DNA from: Vibrio proteolyticus NBRC 13287
GTDB lineage: Bacteria; Pseudomonadota; Gammaproteobacteria; Enterobacterales; Vibrionaceae
Length of the DNA: 64,000 bases
NCBI RefSeq assembly: GCF_000467125.1
Contig: NZ_BATJ01000005.1
Coordinates: 94,798-158,797 of the forward strand
Direction: 5' to 3'
Part shown: positions 35,763-45,987 of the stretch, piece by piece
Numbering within the stretch: the stretch's first letter is position 1
How the letters are laid out: each line of letters begins with the position of its first letter
Translations under genes and position numbers: made by a program
Notes under the pieces: generated by a model
What the model was told of the DNA's origin: nothing
Seen by the model: the letters and a program-made list of their open reading frames with translations, nothing else
Database searches by the model: none

Positions 35763-36356
35763 ATGGCACGAAAAAGTAACTTTGACCGGCAAGAAAAACT
35801 GCTGGAAGCAATGGAATTGTTTTGGCAACGAGGCTACGCCAATACAGCCATCTCCGATTTGGTCGATACCCTAAAAATCAACCGCTTCAGTCTGTACAAC
35901 ACATTTGGTGACAAGCAGTCGTTGTACTACGAAGCGCTCGATGCGTACCTTAACAGTGTCTCGTTCCCGTCCGCACAAACTTTGGACACTTCCGACGCTG
36001 ACTGGACAGAGCTGAGAACGTTCCTGATCAGTTTTGCCAAACTACAGCGCCGCCGACCTTGTGGTTGTTTCATGCAAAATGCACTGGTGGAGCATGCTGG
36101 CCAGGACGACCAGGTTCTCAGTAAAGGGCATCATCTGTTCGACTTTCTGTTGCAACGCATCGAATGTGCGCTGCACAACGGGCAAAAGAACGCGAAAGTG
36201 CGGGACGATCTCTCCTCACATCAGTTGGCCTGCCTGATACTTAACCAGATGCAGGGAATGCGGGTGCTCGGTAAGGCAAAGCGTTACCAGGATCTCGATA
36301 ATGCGTTAGAATGCCTGCTGTTGTTAGTCGAGAACCCGAACTATGAGCGACATTAA
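35763..36356 (+). CDS. TetR-family regulator
   Basis: A 197-residue TetR protein. N-terminal helix-turn-helix: LLEAMELFWQRGYANTAISDLVD, then LKINRFSLYNTFGDKQSLYYEAL (about 12-58). The ligand domain has RRRPCGCFMQNALVEHA, a stretch common in the YxaF/LmrA/NemR-like group, with a CGC pair that might sense electrophiles (inference). AGGAA precedes the ATG. Divergent from a GST gene; the PPC-domain gene downstream overlaps its last 14 bases. Confidence 0.88.
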   Translation: MARKSNFDRQEKLLEAMELFWQRGYANTAISDLVDTLKINRFSLYNTFGDKQSLYYEALDAYLNSVSFPSAQTLDTSDADWTELRTFLISFAKLQRRRPCGCFMQNALVEHAGQDDQVLSKGHHLFDFLLQRIECALHNGQKNAKVRDDLSSHQLACLILNQMQGMRVLGKAKRYQDLDNALECLLLLVENPNYERH

Positions 36357-36759
36357 AGCCTACGCCATCCGACTCACCCGAGGGGATGATCTGAAACAGG
36401 CAATCCAACGTCTTGTAGTTCAGCGTCACATCCAGGCGGGCAGTATCGCATCTTGCGTGGGCAGTTTATCGCAATTGCATGTGAGACTGGCGGGCGCCGA
36501 ACAGAACATGCGACGGTGTGAATCTTATGAAATCGTATCACTGATGGGCACACTGACCCCTCAACATCAGCATCTTCACATCAGTGTTTCTGACGTTAAC
36601 GGTCAGGTATGGGGAGGGCATGTCCTCGACGGATGCCTCATTGATACGACCGCAGAGCTGATCATTCATTATTATCCAGATTACGTTTTTGACAGAGAAG
36701 ACGATAAGACAACAGGATACAGTGAGCTATCTATCAAAAACGTCAGCTCGCCCCAGTAA
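36343..36759 (+). CDS. PPC-domain (DUF296) DNA-binding-like protein
   Basis: A 138-residue PPC/DUF296 protein. Conserved features: YAIRLTRGDDL, AGSIASCVGSL, SLMGTLTP, then HLHISVSDVNGQVWGGHVLDG (residues about 78-98, with the metal-type histidines). Bacterial members are trimers; some bind DNA, but function is mostly unknown. Its ATG lies inside the TetR gene, overlapping by 14 bases, so the two are translationally coupled. Confidence 0.87.
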   Translation: MSDIKAYAIRLTRGDDLKQAIQRLVVQRHIQAGSIASCVGSLSQLHVRLAGAEQNMRRCESYEIVSLMGTLTPQHQHLHISVSDVNGQVWGGHVLDGCLIDTTAELIIHYYPDYVFDREDDKTTGYSELSIKNVSSPQ

Positions 36760-36961
36760 ATCTCTAAAAATTAAGTTATTTTTTATAAATTGTCGCCTAA
36801 CTAAAGTACCATGCTTCATAAATGTTTCATCGACAGCCGTTATGTTACTCAGACCTCAAACTTATTTAGTCTATCCAAACAGTAACGCTGATTCCGCAAA
36901 CTGATACGAAGCGCAAACAGTCACAAGCCTGGTTGGATGGCATTCACTCTTCCACCTGGTT

Positions 36962-38668
36962 ATGTTGGCGAAACTCGACTTAATGGAAACTTCTCCCGTC
37001 GTGAGAGACTATTACGATCAAATGATGAAGGACAGCTTCATCAACATTCTGGATGTATTCAATGAAGGCATTTTCTGTGTCAGCGTGCAGAATGAAATGT
37101 CCTTCATGAACCCCAATTTCTATCGCCAGTTCGGGCTGGGCACTGAATTTGCCCACATACAGGACTGGCTGGCATTGGTGCACCCAGATGAACGTGATGT
37201 CCTTGCCGGGGAAATACATAAGTTGCTGGAAAATCAGGTCAGCCGAATCACCAATCAATATCGGGTACGCCATTTAAGCGGACACTATATCTGGATAGAA
37301 GGCACCGCCATACTCAAGCAGCAAAACGGCAAGCGCTTTATTCTGGGGAGTCACCGGAACATTTCCGCTCAGAAGATGATGGAAGAGTATCTGCGTCAGG
37401 CGGCGCTAACCGATGTCCCATCCGGACTTGCGAATCAATCAAAACTGACCATAGAACTGGAACGCCTTGCCAGACAAGAAGAAAGCGATTACGCCCTTAT
37501 CTACATTCAAAATGATGAGATGCGCTTTTACCTCAACCACTACGACACCAAACTGCTCAAACGCATGCTCAACTTCCTGTTGCGCACGCTTAACGATCTC
37601 CCTTACGAAGTATCCGAACTGTACCGTTTGCGCACCGAAGATTTTGCTCTTTTGGTCAAAGGGGATCTCTGCGACGACGAGCTGTTGTCTCTGGGTCGAC
37701 ACATCATGTCAAATTATCAGGAAAGCCTGTCGGCCAATAACCTGGCGTACGGCAAAGACATCAGTGTCGGGATCTACCCTCGCGTTGACCGCAAACTTTC
37801 CCCGGAAGAGGTCATAAAAATCGCCGCACGCACCTGTCAGTTTGGCCGCGAGCGCAACAGCCATCGCCTGGAGATATACAGCAGTGATACCAGACGTAAA
37901 GTGGAGCGCTTTTTCTTCATCGAGCAAGGCCTGAAAAGTGCCATCGTCAATGGTGAGTTGAACGTAAAATTCCAGCCGATCGTGGATGCACAGTCACAGC
38001 AAGTGGCCAGTTTTGAAGCATTAGTACGTTGGCGTTCTAAAACCTTCGGAGAAATTTACCCGGATGAGTTCATTCCGGTGGCGGAGAAAAAAGGTCTGAT
38101 TGTCGACCTCGGCTATGTGGTGTTTGAAAAAGCCTGCAAGTTCATTCACCGTTATCACCTGATGCACAACTGTGATGTCAAAGTGAACGTCAATGTCTCC
38201 GTGGTGCAGTTACTGACGCCGCAGTTCCCGGAGCAGGTCAACAATATCGCCACGCGGGCCAATGTTCCTACGCGTAACATCGTGCTGGAGCTGACGGAAA
38301 CCGTTATTCTTGATAATAACGAGTACGCGCGACGTCAGCTAAAAGAGCTGAAACAATACGGATTTAACCTGTCGCTGGATGACTTTGGCGCCGGCTACAG
38401 CTCACTCAACAGCTTTTTCGAGCTGCCCCTGAGCCAAATCAAAATCGATAAAGCGCTGGCCTGGCACTCGCTTAAACATCGGGTATCGTTCGACTATCTC
38501 GAATTCATCACCCAACTGTGCCGTACAAATGGCGTAGATGTAGTAATCGAGGGTATTGAAGATGCTCAAATGCAAAAAACGTTTGCCGAGATGGGCGCGA
38601 CCTACCTGCAAGGATACTGGTTCTCCAAGCCACTGAGTATCGCCAGCGCCAGTCAATTCACCCTATGA
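36962..38668 (+). CDS. PAS-GGDEF(degenerate)-EAL cyclic-di-GMP phosphodiesterase
   Basis: A 568-residue signalling protein without membrane segments. PAS about 25-140 (ILDVFNEGIFCVS; HPDERD; RHLSGHYIWIEG), a GGDEF-like domain about 150-305 whose active loop reads LRTEDF at 223-228, so it has lost cyclase residues, and an EAL domain about 315-560. EAL residues are complete: E352 in FEALVRW, N411, E444 in ELTET, D473-D474 in DDFGAGYSS, K495 and E530. It should degrade c-di-GMP. The start has only a weak ribosome site; M8 is an alternative. Single gene. Confidence 0.92.
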   Translation: MLAKLDLMETSPVVRDYYDQMMKDSFINILDVFNEGIFCVSVQNEMSFMNPNFYRQFGLGTEFAHIQDWLALVHPDERDVLAGEIHKLLENQVSRITNQYRVRHLSGHYIWIEGTAILKQQNGKRFILGSHRNISAQKMMEEYLRQAALTDVPSGLANQSKLTIELERLARQEESDYALIYIQNDEMRFYLNHYDTKLLKRMLNFLLRTLNDLPYEVSELYRLRTEDFALLVKGDLCDDELLSLGRHIMSNYQESLSANNLAYGKDISVGIYPRVDRKLSPEEVIKIAARTCQFGRERNSHRLEIYSSDTRRKVERFFFIEQGLKSAIVNGELNVKFQPIVDAQSQQVASFEALVRWRSKTFGEIYPDEFIPVAEKKGLIVDLGYVVFEKACKFIHRYHLMHNCDVKVNVNVSVVQLLTPQFPEQVNNIATRANVPTRNIVLELTETVILDNNEYARRQLKELKQYGFNLSLDDFGAGYSSLNSFFELPLSQIKIDKALAWHSLKHRVSFDYLEFITQLCRTNGVDVVIEGIEDAQMQKTFAEMGATYLQGYWFSKPLSIASASQFTL

Positions 38669-38813
38669 GAGGGAGCATCATAGCGCCGACGGCTACCGAT
38701 AGGGCTGCAGCCAAGTTTTTAGGTTTTCACCGCCATCACCTTAGAACTTGTCACTGCGAAGTCTGCGGTTTTTTCTGAATGCTTTTCACCTAATCACCAA
38801 ACCGGCAGTGCTG

Positions 38814-40409
38814 CTAAAAACTGGATAAGCTCACGAGCTGTTGGGTGTATTCCTGTTGCGGATGACTGAACATGGATTGAGTTTCACCCTGCTCAATCAC
38901 TTCGCCATTACGCATTACAATCGTGTAGTGACAGAGCGATTTAACCACATTCAAATCGTGACTGATAAACAGATAGGTCAACCCGTATTTTTCTTGCAGT
39001 GACTTAAGGAGATCCAATACCTGAGCCTGCACGGTGCGGTCAAGTGACGAGGTCGGTTCGTCCAGTAAGATGAACTCGGGCTTGAGAATCAATGCCCGCG
39101 CAATCGCAATACGCTGTCGCTGACCACCGGAGAATTCATTCGGATAACGGTGCCGGGTCTGCGGATCCAAATCCACCTCTTCCATCACCTCGCATATCAT
39201 ACGATCGAGCGCATCTTCATCTAATTGCTGGTGATGAACCCGCAAACCTTCACCAATCACCTGAGCAACTGACATTCTCGGATTGAGCGCCGAAAACGGG
39301 TCTTGAAATACCACCTGCATTTTACTCCGATACGGCAGCATGCCTTTTCGATCCAATGCCTGCAAATCCGTTCCGGCATAAACGATACTGCCTTCAGATG
39401 CGACCAACTTCAGAATTGCCATACCGGTCGTGGATTTTCCTGAGCCACTTTCTCCAACCAGGCCAATGGAGTGGCCTCGCTTTAACTCAAACGCCATGTT
39501 TGTCACCGCTTTTACGTGTGACATAACCCGCTTAAATAATCCACCAGTGATCGGGAACCAGACTTTCAGTTGTTCCACGCTCAGCAGCGTTTCATTACCG
39601 AATGGGACATCCACCGGCAATCCTCGTGGATCGGAGTTGATCAACTGACGCGTATAGGGATGCTGTGGATCAGAAAACAGAGCCTGACATTCTCCTTGTT
39701 CAACCAATTTTCCGTCCTGCATCACCGCCACACGATCCGCGATGCGGCGCACAATCGACAAATCATGGGTAATGAACAACATCGCCATCCCCAACTCTTG
39801 TTGCAACGATTTCAACAAATCGAGAATCTGAGCCTGAACCGACACATCCAACGCCGTGGTGGGTTCATCGGCAATCAGCAGCTCTGGTTCATTGATGAGT
39901 GCCATGGCAATCATCACCCGTTGCCGCTCGCCACCTGAGAGCTCGTGCGGGTATGCATTGATTTTGACTTTAGGATGGCGGATGCCCACTTTGTCGAGCC
40001 AGGTAATCGCTAACGATTCCGCTTTGTTGGTGCGCATGCCGCGGTGAACCGCCAGAGTTTCCACCAACTGCTTGCCAATTTTGTGCAGTGGATTCAACGA
40101 CACCATTGGCTCTTGAAAGATCATACCAATCCGCCCGCCACGAATACCGCGAAGCTGACGTTCTGAGCACGTGAGCATGTCAACGCCATCAAACTGGATC
40201 TGCCCATTCAGATAATGCGCTGATCCTCGGGGCAACAATTTAAGTACCGAGTTGGCCGTCACCGACTTACCCGAGCCGCTCTCCCCAACTAATGCCAGCG
40301 TTTCACCCTTATTGATGGAAAAAGAGACCTTGTCTGTTACTTGTTCGATGTTGCTGCTGCGGCCAAAACCAACCGACAGCTCCCGGATTGTTAATACTGT
40401 TTTCGTCAT
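38814..40409 (-). CDS. yejF: Oligopeptide/microcin C ABC transporter, dual ATPase (YejF)
   Basis: A 531-residue protein with two fused ATPase domains: Walker A GESGSGKSV and GESGSGKST, signatures LSGGERQRV and FSGGQRQRI, Walker B LLIADEP and ILLDEPTSS. Single-chain double ATPases of this size next to YejA/B/E are typical of Yej, which imports peptides including microcin C. Its ATG overlaps the yejE stop by one base. Last gene of yejA-B-E-F. Confidence 0.93.
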   Translation of the reverse strand: MTKTVLTIRELSVGFGRSSNIEQVTDKVSFSINKGETLALVGESGSGKSVTANSVLKLLPRGSAHYLNGQIQFDGVDMLTCSERQLRGIRGGRIGMIFQEPMVSLNPLHKIGKQLVETLAVHRGMRTNKAESLAITWLDKVGIRHPKVKINAYPHELSGGERQRVMIAMALINEPELLIADEPTTALDVSVQAQILDLLKSLQQELGMAMLFITHDLSIVRRIADRVAVMQDGKLVEQGECQALFSDPQHPYTRQLINSDPRGLPVDVPFGNETLLSVEQLKVWFPITGGLFKRVMSHVKAVTNMAFELKRGHSIGLVGESGSGKSTTGMAILKLVASEGSIVYAGTDLQALDRKGMLPYRSKMQVVFQDPFSALNPRMSVAQVIGEGLRVHHQQLDEDALDRMICEVMEEVDLDPQTRHRYPNEFSGGQRQRIAIARALILKPEFILLDEPTSSLDRTVQAQVLDLLKSLQEKYGLTYLFISHDLNVVKSLCHYTIVMRNGEVIEQGETQSMFSHPQQEYTQQLVSLSSF

Positions 40410-41455
40410 CAGGATCTCCCTTGTTGGTGTGGGTCAAACGCATCCCGGACCGCTTCGCCAATAAACACCAGTAGCGTCAGCATCAAAGAAAGCACCATAA
40501 ACGCTGAAATGCCCAACCAAGGAGCCTGAAGGTTCGCTTTGCCTTGCGCCAGCAGTTCACCCAGCGATGGCGAACCGGCCGGCAATCCAAAACCCAGGAA
40601 ATCCAGTGAAGTCAGTGTCGTGACAGAGCCGGAAAGAATGAACGGCATCATGGTCAGTGAAGCGACCATGGCATTTGGCAACATATGTCTGAGCATGATG
40701 CGTTTGTCATCCACGCCCATTGCCTGCGCGGCTCTCACGTAGTCAAAATTGCGGCAACGCAGAAATTCCGCGCGAACGATACCGACCAAACTCATCCAAC
40801 TGAACAGCACCATAATGCCCAGCAACCACCAGAAGTTCGGCTCAACAAAACTCGACAAGATGATCAGCAGAAACAAGGTGGGCATTCCCGACCAGATCTC
40901 AATAAAACGTTGCCCAAACAGATCCAGCCAGCCCCCGTAGTAACCTTGTGTCGCACCCACCGCAACACCAACCACACTCGATACAATGGTGAGCACGAAA
41001 CCAAAGAGCACCGAAATACGAAAGCCATAGATAATTCTGGCCAAGACATCCCGACCTTTGTCATCGGTTCCCAGCCAGTTAACGGCATCCGGTGCCGACG
41101 GTACTGATCCCTGGATATTGTAATTAATCGTGTCATAACTGAAACGGATCAACGGCCAAACAACAAATCCCTTCTCTTCAATCAGTTCCAGAATATACGG
41201 ATCCGTGTAATCCGCGGCAATGTCGAATTCGCCGCCAAAATCGGTTTCTGCGTACTCATGAAACACCGGGAAAAACCATTGATTGTCATAGTCGACAAAC
41301 AGCGGCCGATCGTTAGCAACCAGTTCGGCAAATAAACTGATGATAAACAATACAGAAAAAAACCATAACGACCACCAGCCACGTTTATTGGCACGGAAAC
41401 GTTGCCAGCGCGCTTCATTTAACGGGTTTCTTCTTCTGGATGACACTAACTTCAT
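40409..41455 (-). CDS. yejE: ABC transporter permease (YejE)
   Basis: A 348-residue OppC-type permease. One N-terminal span (about 30-48), a large periplasmic region, then a five-span core with VNWLGTDDKGRDVLARIIYG (entry motif) and the EAA-type loop around RCRNFDYVRAAQAMGVDD. It shares one base with both yejB and yejF, so translation is coupled. Confidence 0.92.
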   Translation of the reverse strand: MKLVSSRRRNPLNEARWQRFRANKRGWWSLWFFSVLFIISLFAELVANDRPLFVDYDNQWFFPVFHEYAETDFGGEFDIAADYTDPYILELIEEKGFVVWPLIRFSYDTINYNIQGSVPSAPDAVNWLGTDDKGRDVLARIIYGFRISVLFGFVLTIVSSVVGVAVGATQGYYGGWLDLFGQRFIEIWSGMPTLFLLIILSSFVEPNFWWLLGIMVLFSWMSLVGIVRAEFLRCRNFDYVRAAQAMGVDDKRIMLRHMLPNAMVASLTMMPFILSGSVTTLTSLDFLGFGLPAGSPSLGELLAQGKANLQAPWLGISAFMVLSLMLTLLVFIGEAVRDAFDPHQQGRS

Positions 41456-42546
41456 TAACGCGCCTCAAAGTCGATGCGAGGATCGACCCATGTGTAAGTC
41501 AGATCGGAAATAATACTCAGGATTAATCCCAGCAAAGTCATGATATACAGTGAGCTGAACACAACCGGATAGTCGCGCTGAATCGTCGATTCAAAACCCA
41601 GTAGGCCAATGCCTTCGAGCGAAAACATTACTTCGATCAACATAGAACCGGTAAAGAAAATACTGATAAAGGCGCTGGGAAAACCTGCAATAATGATCAA
41701 CATGGCATTGCGGAAGACATGTTTGTATAAAATGCTGCGCTCATCCAACCCTTTCGCTCTGGCTGTGACAACGTACTGTTTATTGATTTCATCGAGGAAA
41801 GAGTTTTTCGTCAACATACTCAGGGTTGCAAATCCGCCAATCACCATCGCCAGGATAGGCAGCGTTAAATGCCAAAAGTAGTCGGCAATCTGCTGATACC
41901 AGGTCAGTTGTTCAAAGTTGCCAGACACGAGCCCGCGTAGAGGGAACCAACTGAAATAGTTCCCACTGGCGAACACAATGATCAGGATGATGGCAAACAA
42001 AAAGCCCGGAATAGCATAACCGACGATGACCACCGCACTAGACCAGATATCAAATCGCGAGCCGTGGTGGATAGCCTTGAGAATCCCCAAGGGGATGGAG
42101 ATCAAATAGATAATCAGCGTACTCCACAAGCCAAGAGAGATGGAGACCGGTAAACGCTCCACAATCAGGTCGATGACGTTCCCACCTTTGAACAGACTTT
42201 CACCAAAGTTAAAGGTGACGTAATTACTGAGCATGTCCCAGTAACGTTCAAGAATGGGCTTATCAAAGCCGAACTGTTTGCGTATTTCAGCGACCACTTC
42301 AGGATCTAACCCGCGAGAACCCTTGTACCCTGTCGGAGAGCCATTGTCGCTGGCCGACGGTAAGTCGACTTCACTACCGCCACCGGCAAAGCGCTCCATG
42401 ATACCCGAGTTATGCCCTTCTAATTGGGCAATGGCCTGCTCTACCGGCCCACCCGGCGCAATCTGGATAATAAAAAAGTTAATCGTGATGATCGCCCACA
42501 ACGTGGGGATCACCAATAACAGACGCCTGAATATGTAAGCTGCCAT
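41455..42546 (-). CDS. yejB: ABC transporter permease (YejB)
   Basis: A 363-residue OppB-type permease starting [25 protein letters not shown]. Core spans start near [15 protein letters not shown], and the EAA loop is in [27 protein letters not shown]. It has the YejB-specific insertion after the first span. Twelve bases after yejA. Confidence 0.92.
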   Translation of the reverse strand: MAAYIFRRLLLVIPTLWAIITINFFIIQIAPGGPVEQAIAQLEGHNSGIMERFAGGGSEVDLPSASDNGSPTGYKGSRGLDPEVVAEIRKQFGFDKPILERYWDMLSNYVTFNFGESLFKGGNVIDLIVERLPVSISLGLWSTLIIYLISIPLGILKAIHHGSRFDIWSSAVVIVGYAIPGFLFAIILIIVFASGNYFSWFPLRGLVSGNFEQLTWYQQIADYFWHLTLPILAMVIGGFATLSMLTKNSFLDEINKQYVVTARAKGLDERSILYKHVFRNAMLIIIAGFPSAFISIFFTGSMLIEVMFSLEGIGLLGFESTIQRDYPVVFSSLYIMTLLGLILSIISDLTYTWVDPRIDFEAR

Positions 42547-42558
42547 TTATCCCTCTTT

Positions 42559-44376
42559 TCAGCGACGCTTCTCTGGTAGCTTTTGCGCTTTCTGCTTGTC
42601 TACCCACCATGTGTCCACACCGAGGTCGTACTTCGGTATCTCATTAGGGCGACCAAATTTGTCCCACATTGCAACCCGGTACATGCTGGTGTGCCATTGA
42701 GGAATGATATAAAAACCCCATTGCAATACCCGATCCAGCGCACGGCCCAAGGTCAGTAGCTTCTCCGGGTCCTGCTGATTTTTCGCAATTTCTTCGGTCA
42801 ACTTGTCAACCACAGGGCTACGCACACCGGCAGTATTGTACGTGGAATCAATATAATGAGAGTTCCAGATAATCAATAAATTCGGGCTAGGATACGGGTT
42901 GGGTGAGTAGGACGACGAGACCATATCGAAATCACGTTCTCGCAGACGCTTGGTGTACTGCGTCGTATCGATAGAACGGATCTTCATGCTGATCCCCATT
43001 CGCTGAAGGTTTTTCTGCACCGGTATCGCAATCCGCTCGGTAGTTGGGCTGTAGATCAGCATTTCAAATTCCAGTGGTTCACCTGTTTTCACGTTGGTCA
43101 TCACTTTGTCTTTCAGTTCCCAGCCCGCTTGCTTGAGCAAGGCAAACGCTTTGCGCATCTGGCTCCGAATCCGGCCACTGCCATCGGTCACCGGCGGCTG
43201 ATATTCTTCCGTAAACAGTCGCGGCGGCAGTTGGTCTTTAAATGGCTCTAATACGGCGCGTTCACCCGCTCCGGGTGTCCCTTTCGCTTCGTAGTCCGTG
43301 TTTTGAAAGTAGCTGCGCGTGCGAGTGTACTGGTCGTAGAACATATTCTTGTTCATCCACTCGAAGTCCATACCATAACTGAGAGCTTCACGAACTCTTG
43401 GGTCTTTGAAAACAGGACGTTCGGTATTGAACACAAACCCCATTGCAGCGGCTGGCTGTTGATGCGGGATCTCTTGCTTTTTGATGAAACCTTTATCGAA
43501 GTTCACGCCGGTGTAAGACGTTGCCCAGAACTTCGCTGAGGCTTCCTGACGAAAGTCGAATTCTCCGGCTTTAAACGCTTCCAGCATCACTGTGTCATCG
43601 CGGTAGTAATCGTATTGAATGCGGGTAAAGTTATTACGCCCCACATTGACTGGCAGGCTTTTCGCCCAATAAGTCTCATCCAGGCCATACGTAACACTCT
43701 GGCCTGACTTGTAATCCACAATTTTATATGGGCCGCTGCCCACCGGAGGCGTATTCAGCGGTTCGGCAAAGTTCTTATCTTTCCAGAAGTGTTCTGGCAA
43801 TACCCGTGTCGACTGCATAAAGCTGAACAGTTTTTCCCGGTTTGGCGTCGCCATATCAATGCGCACCGTGAGCTTGTCTTTCACCGTCACGGACTTGATG
43901 TCTTGAAAATAGACCCGATACTGCGGAACTCCTTCCGTCATAAATTTATTGAACGTAAATGCCACATCTTCTGCCGTAATGGGCTCACCGTCCTGAAAAC
44001 GCGCATCAGGATTGATGTCTATCTCCCCCCACGTGAAATCATCAGAATAACGCACCTTCTTGGCAATCAAGGGGTAATAAGCGTCAATCTCATCGCTGGG
44101 TGAAAACATCAGTGAATCGTACAATTCCGCGGTGCGTGCCGCGGCGACGCCTCTTGATGCATAGCGGTTGAAGTTGTCGTACGTACCAATCGCACCAAAG
44201 GTGATGCTACCGTATTTCGGGGCATCAGGATTCACGTAGTCAAAATGGGAAAAGTTTTCCGGATACTTCGCTTCTCCAAAGCCGACCAGCCTGGTTGTTT
44301 CGACCACGGCGGCACCACTGGCGGCGCTGAGTAACGATATGGATACGCCAAGTACGATGCGATTCATTTTCCCCAT
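42559..44376 (-). CDS. yejA: ABC transporter solute-binding protein (YejA)
   Basis: A 605-residue SBP family 5 protein with a signal peptide (MGKMNRIVLGVSISLLSAASGAA). FGAIGTYDNFNRYASRG, the EPITAEDVAFTFNKF-type segment and VGSGPYKIVDYKSGQ are typical of the extracytoplasmic peptide-binding family 5, and the C-terminal NSHYIDSTYNTAG is as in YejA. GGGAGA lies 7 bases before the ATG. It binds peptides in the periplasm for YejBEF. Confidence 0.92.
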   Translation of the reverse strand: MGKMNRIVLGVSISLLSAASGAAVVETTRLVGFGEAKYPENFSHFDYVNPDAPKYGSITFGAIGTYDNFNRYASRGVAAARTAELYDSLMFSPSDEIDAYYPLIAKKVRYSDDFTWGEIDINPDARFQDGEPITAEDVAFTFNKFMTEGVPQYRVYFQDIKSVTVKDKLTVRIDMATPNREKLFSFMQSTRVLPEHFWKDKNFAEPLNTPPVGSGPYKIVDYKSGQSVTYGLDETYWAKSLPVNVGRNNFTRIQYDYYRDDTVMLEAFKAGEFDFRQEASAKFWATSYTGVNFDKGFIKKQEIPHQQPAAAMGFVFNTERPVFKDPRVREALSYGMDFEWMNKNMFYDQYTRTRSYFQNTDYEAKGTPGAGERAVLEPFKDQLPPRLFTEEYQPPVTDGSGRIRSQMRKAFALLKQAGWELKDKVMTNVKTGEPLEFEMLIYSPTTERIAIPVQKNLQRMGISMKIRSIDTTQYTKRLRERDFDMVSSSYSPNPYPSPNLLIIWNSHYIDSTYNTAGVRSPVVDKLTEEIAKNQQDPEKLLTLGRALDRVLQWGFYIIPQWHTSMYRVAMWDKFGRPNEIPKYDLGVDTWWVDKQKAQKLPEKRR

Positions 44377-44552
44377 CTGGTAATCTCCCTGAACTTCTCT
44401 TATCTCTTAAACGGCTTAGACGCGTTTAATATTAATAAATCAATCACTTGAATAAGTATAGAGAAGAATACCAACCTTGAGACCGTTTTTGAAAAACAAA
44501 TCGAACTTTCTTTTGCTGCGGTTATCTCAACTAAAAATGAGAAGGAGTGACT

Positions 44553-44873
44553 ATGATCGTAACAACAACCCCAAGTGTGGAAGGTAAACGGATTGTGGCT
44601 TACAAAGGCGTGATCGCTGGCGAAGCCATTCTTGGTGCGAACTTGTTTAAAGATATGTTCGCGGGTATCCGCGATCTGGTCGGCGGCCGTTCTGGCACGT
44701 ACGAGCGGGAGCTGCAACGTGCCCGCGAAATTGCGTTTCAGGAACTGGAGCAAAAAGCGCAAGACCTCGGCGCCAATGCCGTGGTTGGTGTCGATATAGA
44801 TTACGAAGTGCTTGGTCAGGGCAATGGAATGCTGATGGTTTCTGCCAGCGGAACGGCTGTTGTCGTAGACTGA
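44553..44873 (+). CDS. ybjQ: YbjQ-family protein (UPF0145)
   Basis: A 106-residue protein of the YbjQ family, which forms pentameric beta-ring assemblies. Signature segments: [44 protein letters not shown] and [15 protein letters not shown]. The ATG at 44553 has GAAGGAG 5 bases upstream; the frame opens two codons earlier with a GTG inside that site. Function unknown, possibly metal related. Terminator follows. Confidence 0.92.
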   Translation: MIVTTTPSVEGKRIVAYKGVIAGEAILGANLFKDMFAGIRDLVGGRSGTYERELQRAREIAFQELEQKAQDLGANAVVGVDIDYEVLGQGNGMLMVSASGTAVVVD

Positions 44874-44884
44874 ACATGGAACAT

Positions 44885-44910
44885 AAAGCCGCTGAACAGT
44901 CAGCGGCTTT
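44885..44910. terminator. Bidirectional terminator after ybjQ
   Basis: AAAGCCGCTGA-ACAG-TCAGCGGCTTT, 11-base perfect arms, between convergent ybjQ and Nudix genes. Confidence 0.88.
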
Positions 44911-44914
44911 ATCG

Positions 44915-45433
44915 TTAAATCATCTCTTTGGCAATCAACTGGAGCAAATACGTTTCTCTCTCGATGCTCATGCCTTTTTTCGGGCTGTCTGCTATGGTCT
45001 TTTCGTTATGGGCAATGGCCTCGTGGATGTTCATCCAGACCGCTTTCATGCCGTTTTTTATCTCATAATCTTCATAGCGAGTTTCGCCCAGCTCACGATC
45101 AATTTTGCACGTATAACAGTATGAGATCATATGAACAATGTCTGCATTGTCTTTGTACCAGGGACGGAACTCCTCATAGATACCATACGGCTTGATGCTG
45201 TGAATGTTGTTCGCCCCGGTTTCCTCTTCCAGCTCGCGGATCATGCCCTCAATGACGTCTTCATCTTCATCAATCCCTCCACCAGGAATGGAGTAATCAT
45301 GATAACGCTCGGTATAGAGTAAAAGAATGTCTTCTCCATCCACCACAATCGCACGAGCTGCATTGCGCTTGAACACAATCTTATTGTCGAGGTGGTCAAT
45401 GTCAGGATGGAGTGTGGTTTTGATATGTCGCAT
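44915..45433 (-). CDS. Nudix hydrolase
   Basis: A 172-residue Nudix protein. The catalytic box GGGIDEDEDVIEGMIRELEEETGA (split here: GGGIDEDEDVI then EGMIRELEEETGA, about 51-74) fits GX5EX7REUXEEXGU exactly. The N-terminal RAIVVDGEDILLLYTERY is the usual first strand pair. Substrate, some nucleoside diphosphate derivative, is unknown. Convergent with ybjQ. Confidence 0.9.
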   Translation of the reverse strand: MRHIKTTLHPDIDHLDNKIVFKRNAARAIVVDGEDILLLYTERYHDYSIPGGGIDEDEDVIEGMIRELEEETGANNIHSIKPYGIYEEFRPWYKDNADIVHMISYCYTCKIDRELGETRYEDYEIKNGMKAVWMNIHEAIAHNEKTIADSPKKGMSIERETYLLQLIAKEMI

Positions 45434-45510
45434 AAATCGGAGCCAGAGATTGTCAGAGCGTCGATTATACCTCCGGTTAACCAGATCTCAACCGGAGGCT
45501 GCGATGGCGT

Positions 45511-45987
45511 TTAACAAGCGTGTAAACCTAAACGCATAATATGTTGCGGACCCGCATTACCACCATAGTAAAACGTCTGGGTGTCTTCGAACCCGACTTT
45601 CTCGTAGCAATGACGAGCAACCGGATTTTTACAATTCACCGTCAGATACAGCCAGTTAAACGCCGGATAAGTGCTCTGGATAAATGACTTAATAACCGAC
45701 ATCGCTCGGGTGCCCAAACCTTGCCCCTGGAAACGCTGGTCGATAAAGAATGCACGAAACCCAAGTGTTCCCGCTTCGCAAAAATCATACGCATGTTGAT
45801 AGGTCATATCCGTCAAGAAAAAACCGACCACAGCGCCATCGGCCAGGATCACATTGGGGTGAACTGCCGTGGAAATCAAACACAAAATCTCGTTAATATC
45901 GCCAACATACTGCATCTGCTCCTGAGAAACGCTCAAGTCGCAGACCTCTTCATAATGGGAGGGCGTCATTTGTTCAATTTTAATCAT
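45511..45987 (-). CDS. GNAT-family N-acetyltransferase
   Basis: A 158-residue GNAT protein. The acetyl-CoA pyrophosphate loop is RFQGQGLGTRAM (about 84-95) after the beta-4 strand FRAFFID; LYLTVNCKNPVARHCYEKVGFE follows. It resembles spermidine/polyamine-type or ribosomal acetyltransferases but the acceptor is unknown. AAGGA precedes the start. Confidence 0.9.
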   Translation of the reverse strand: MIKIEQMTPSHYEEVCDLSVSQEQMQYVGDINEILCLISTAVHPNVILADGAVVGFFLTDMTYQHAYDFCEAGTLGFRAFFIDQRFQGQGLGTRAMSVIKSFIQSTYPAFNWLYLTVNCKNPVARHCYEKVGFEDTQTFYYGGNAGPQHIMRLGLHAC

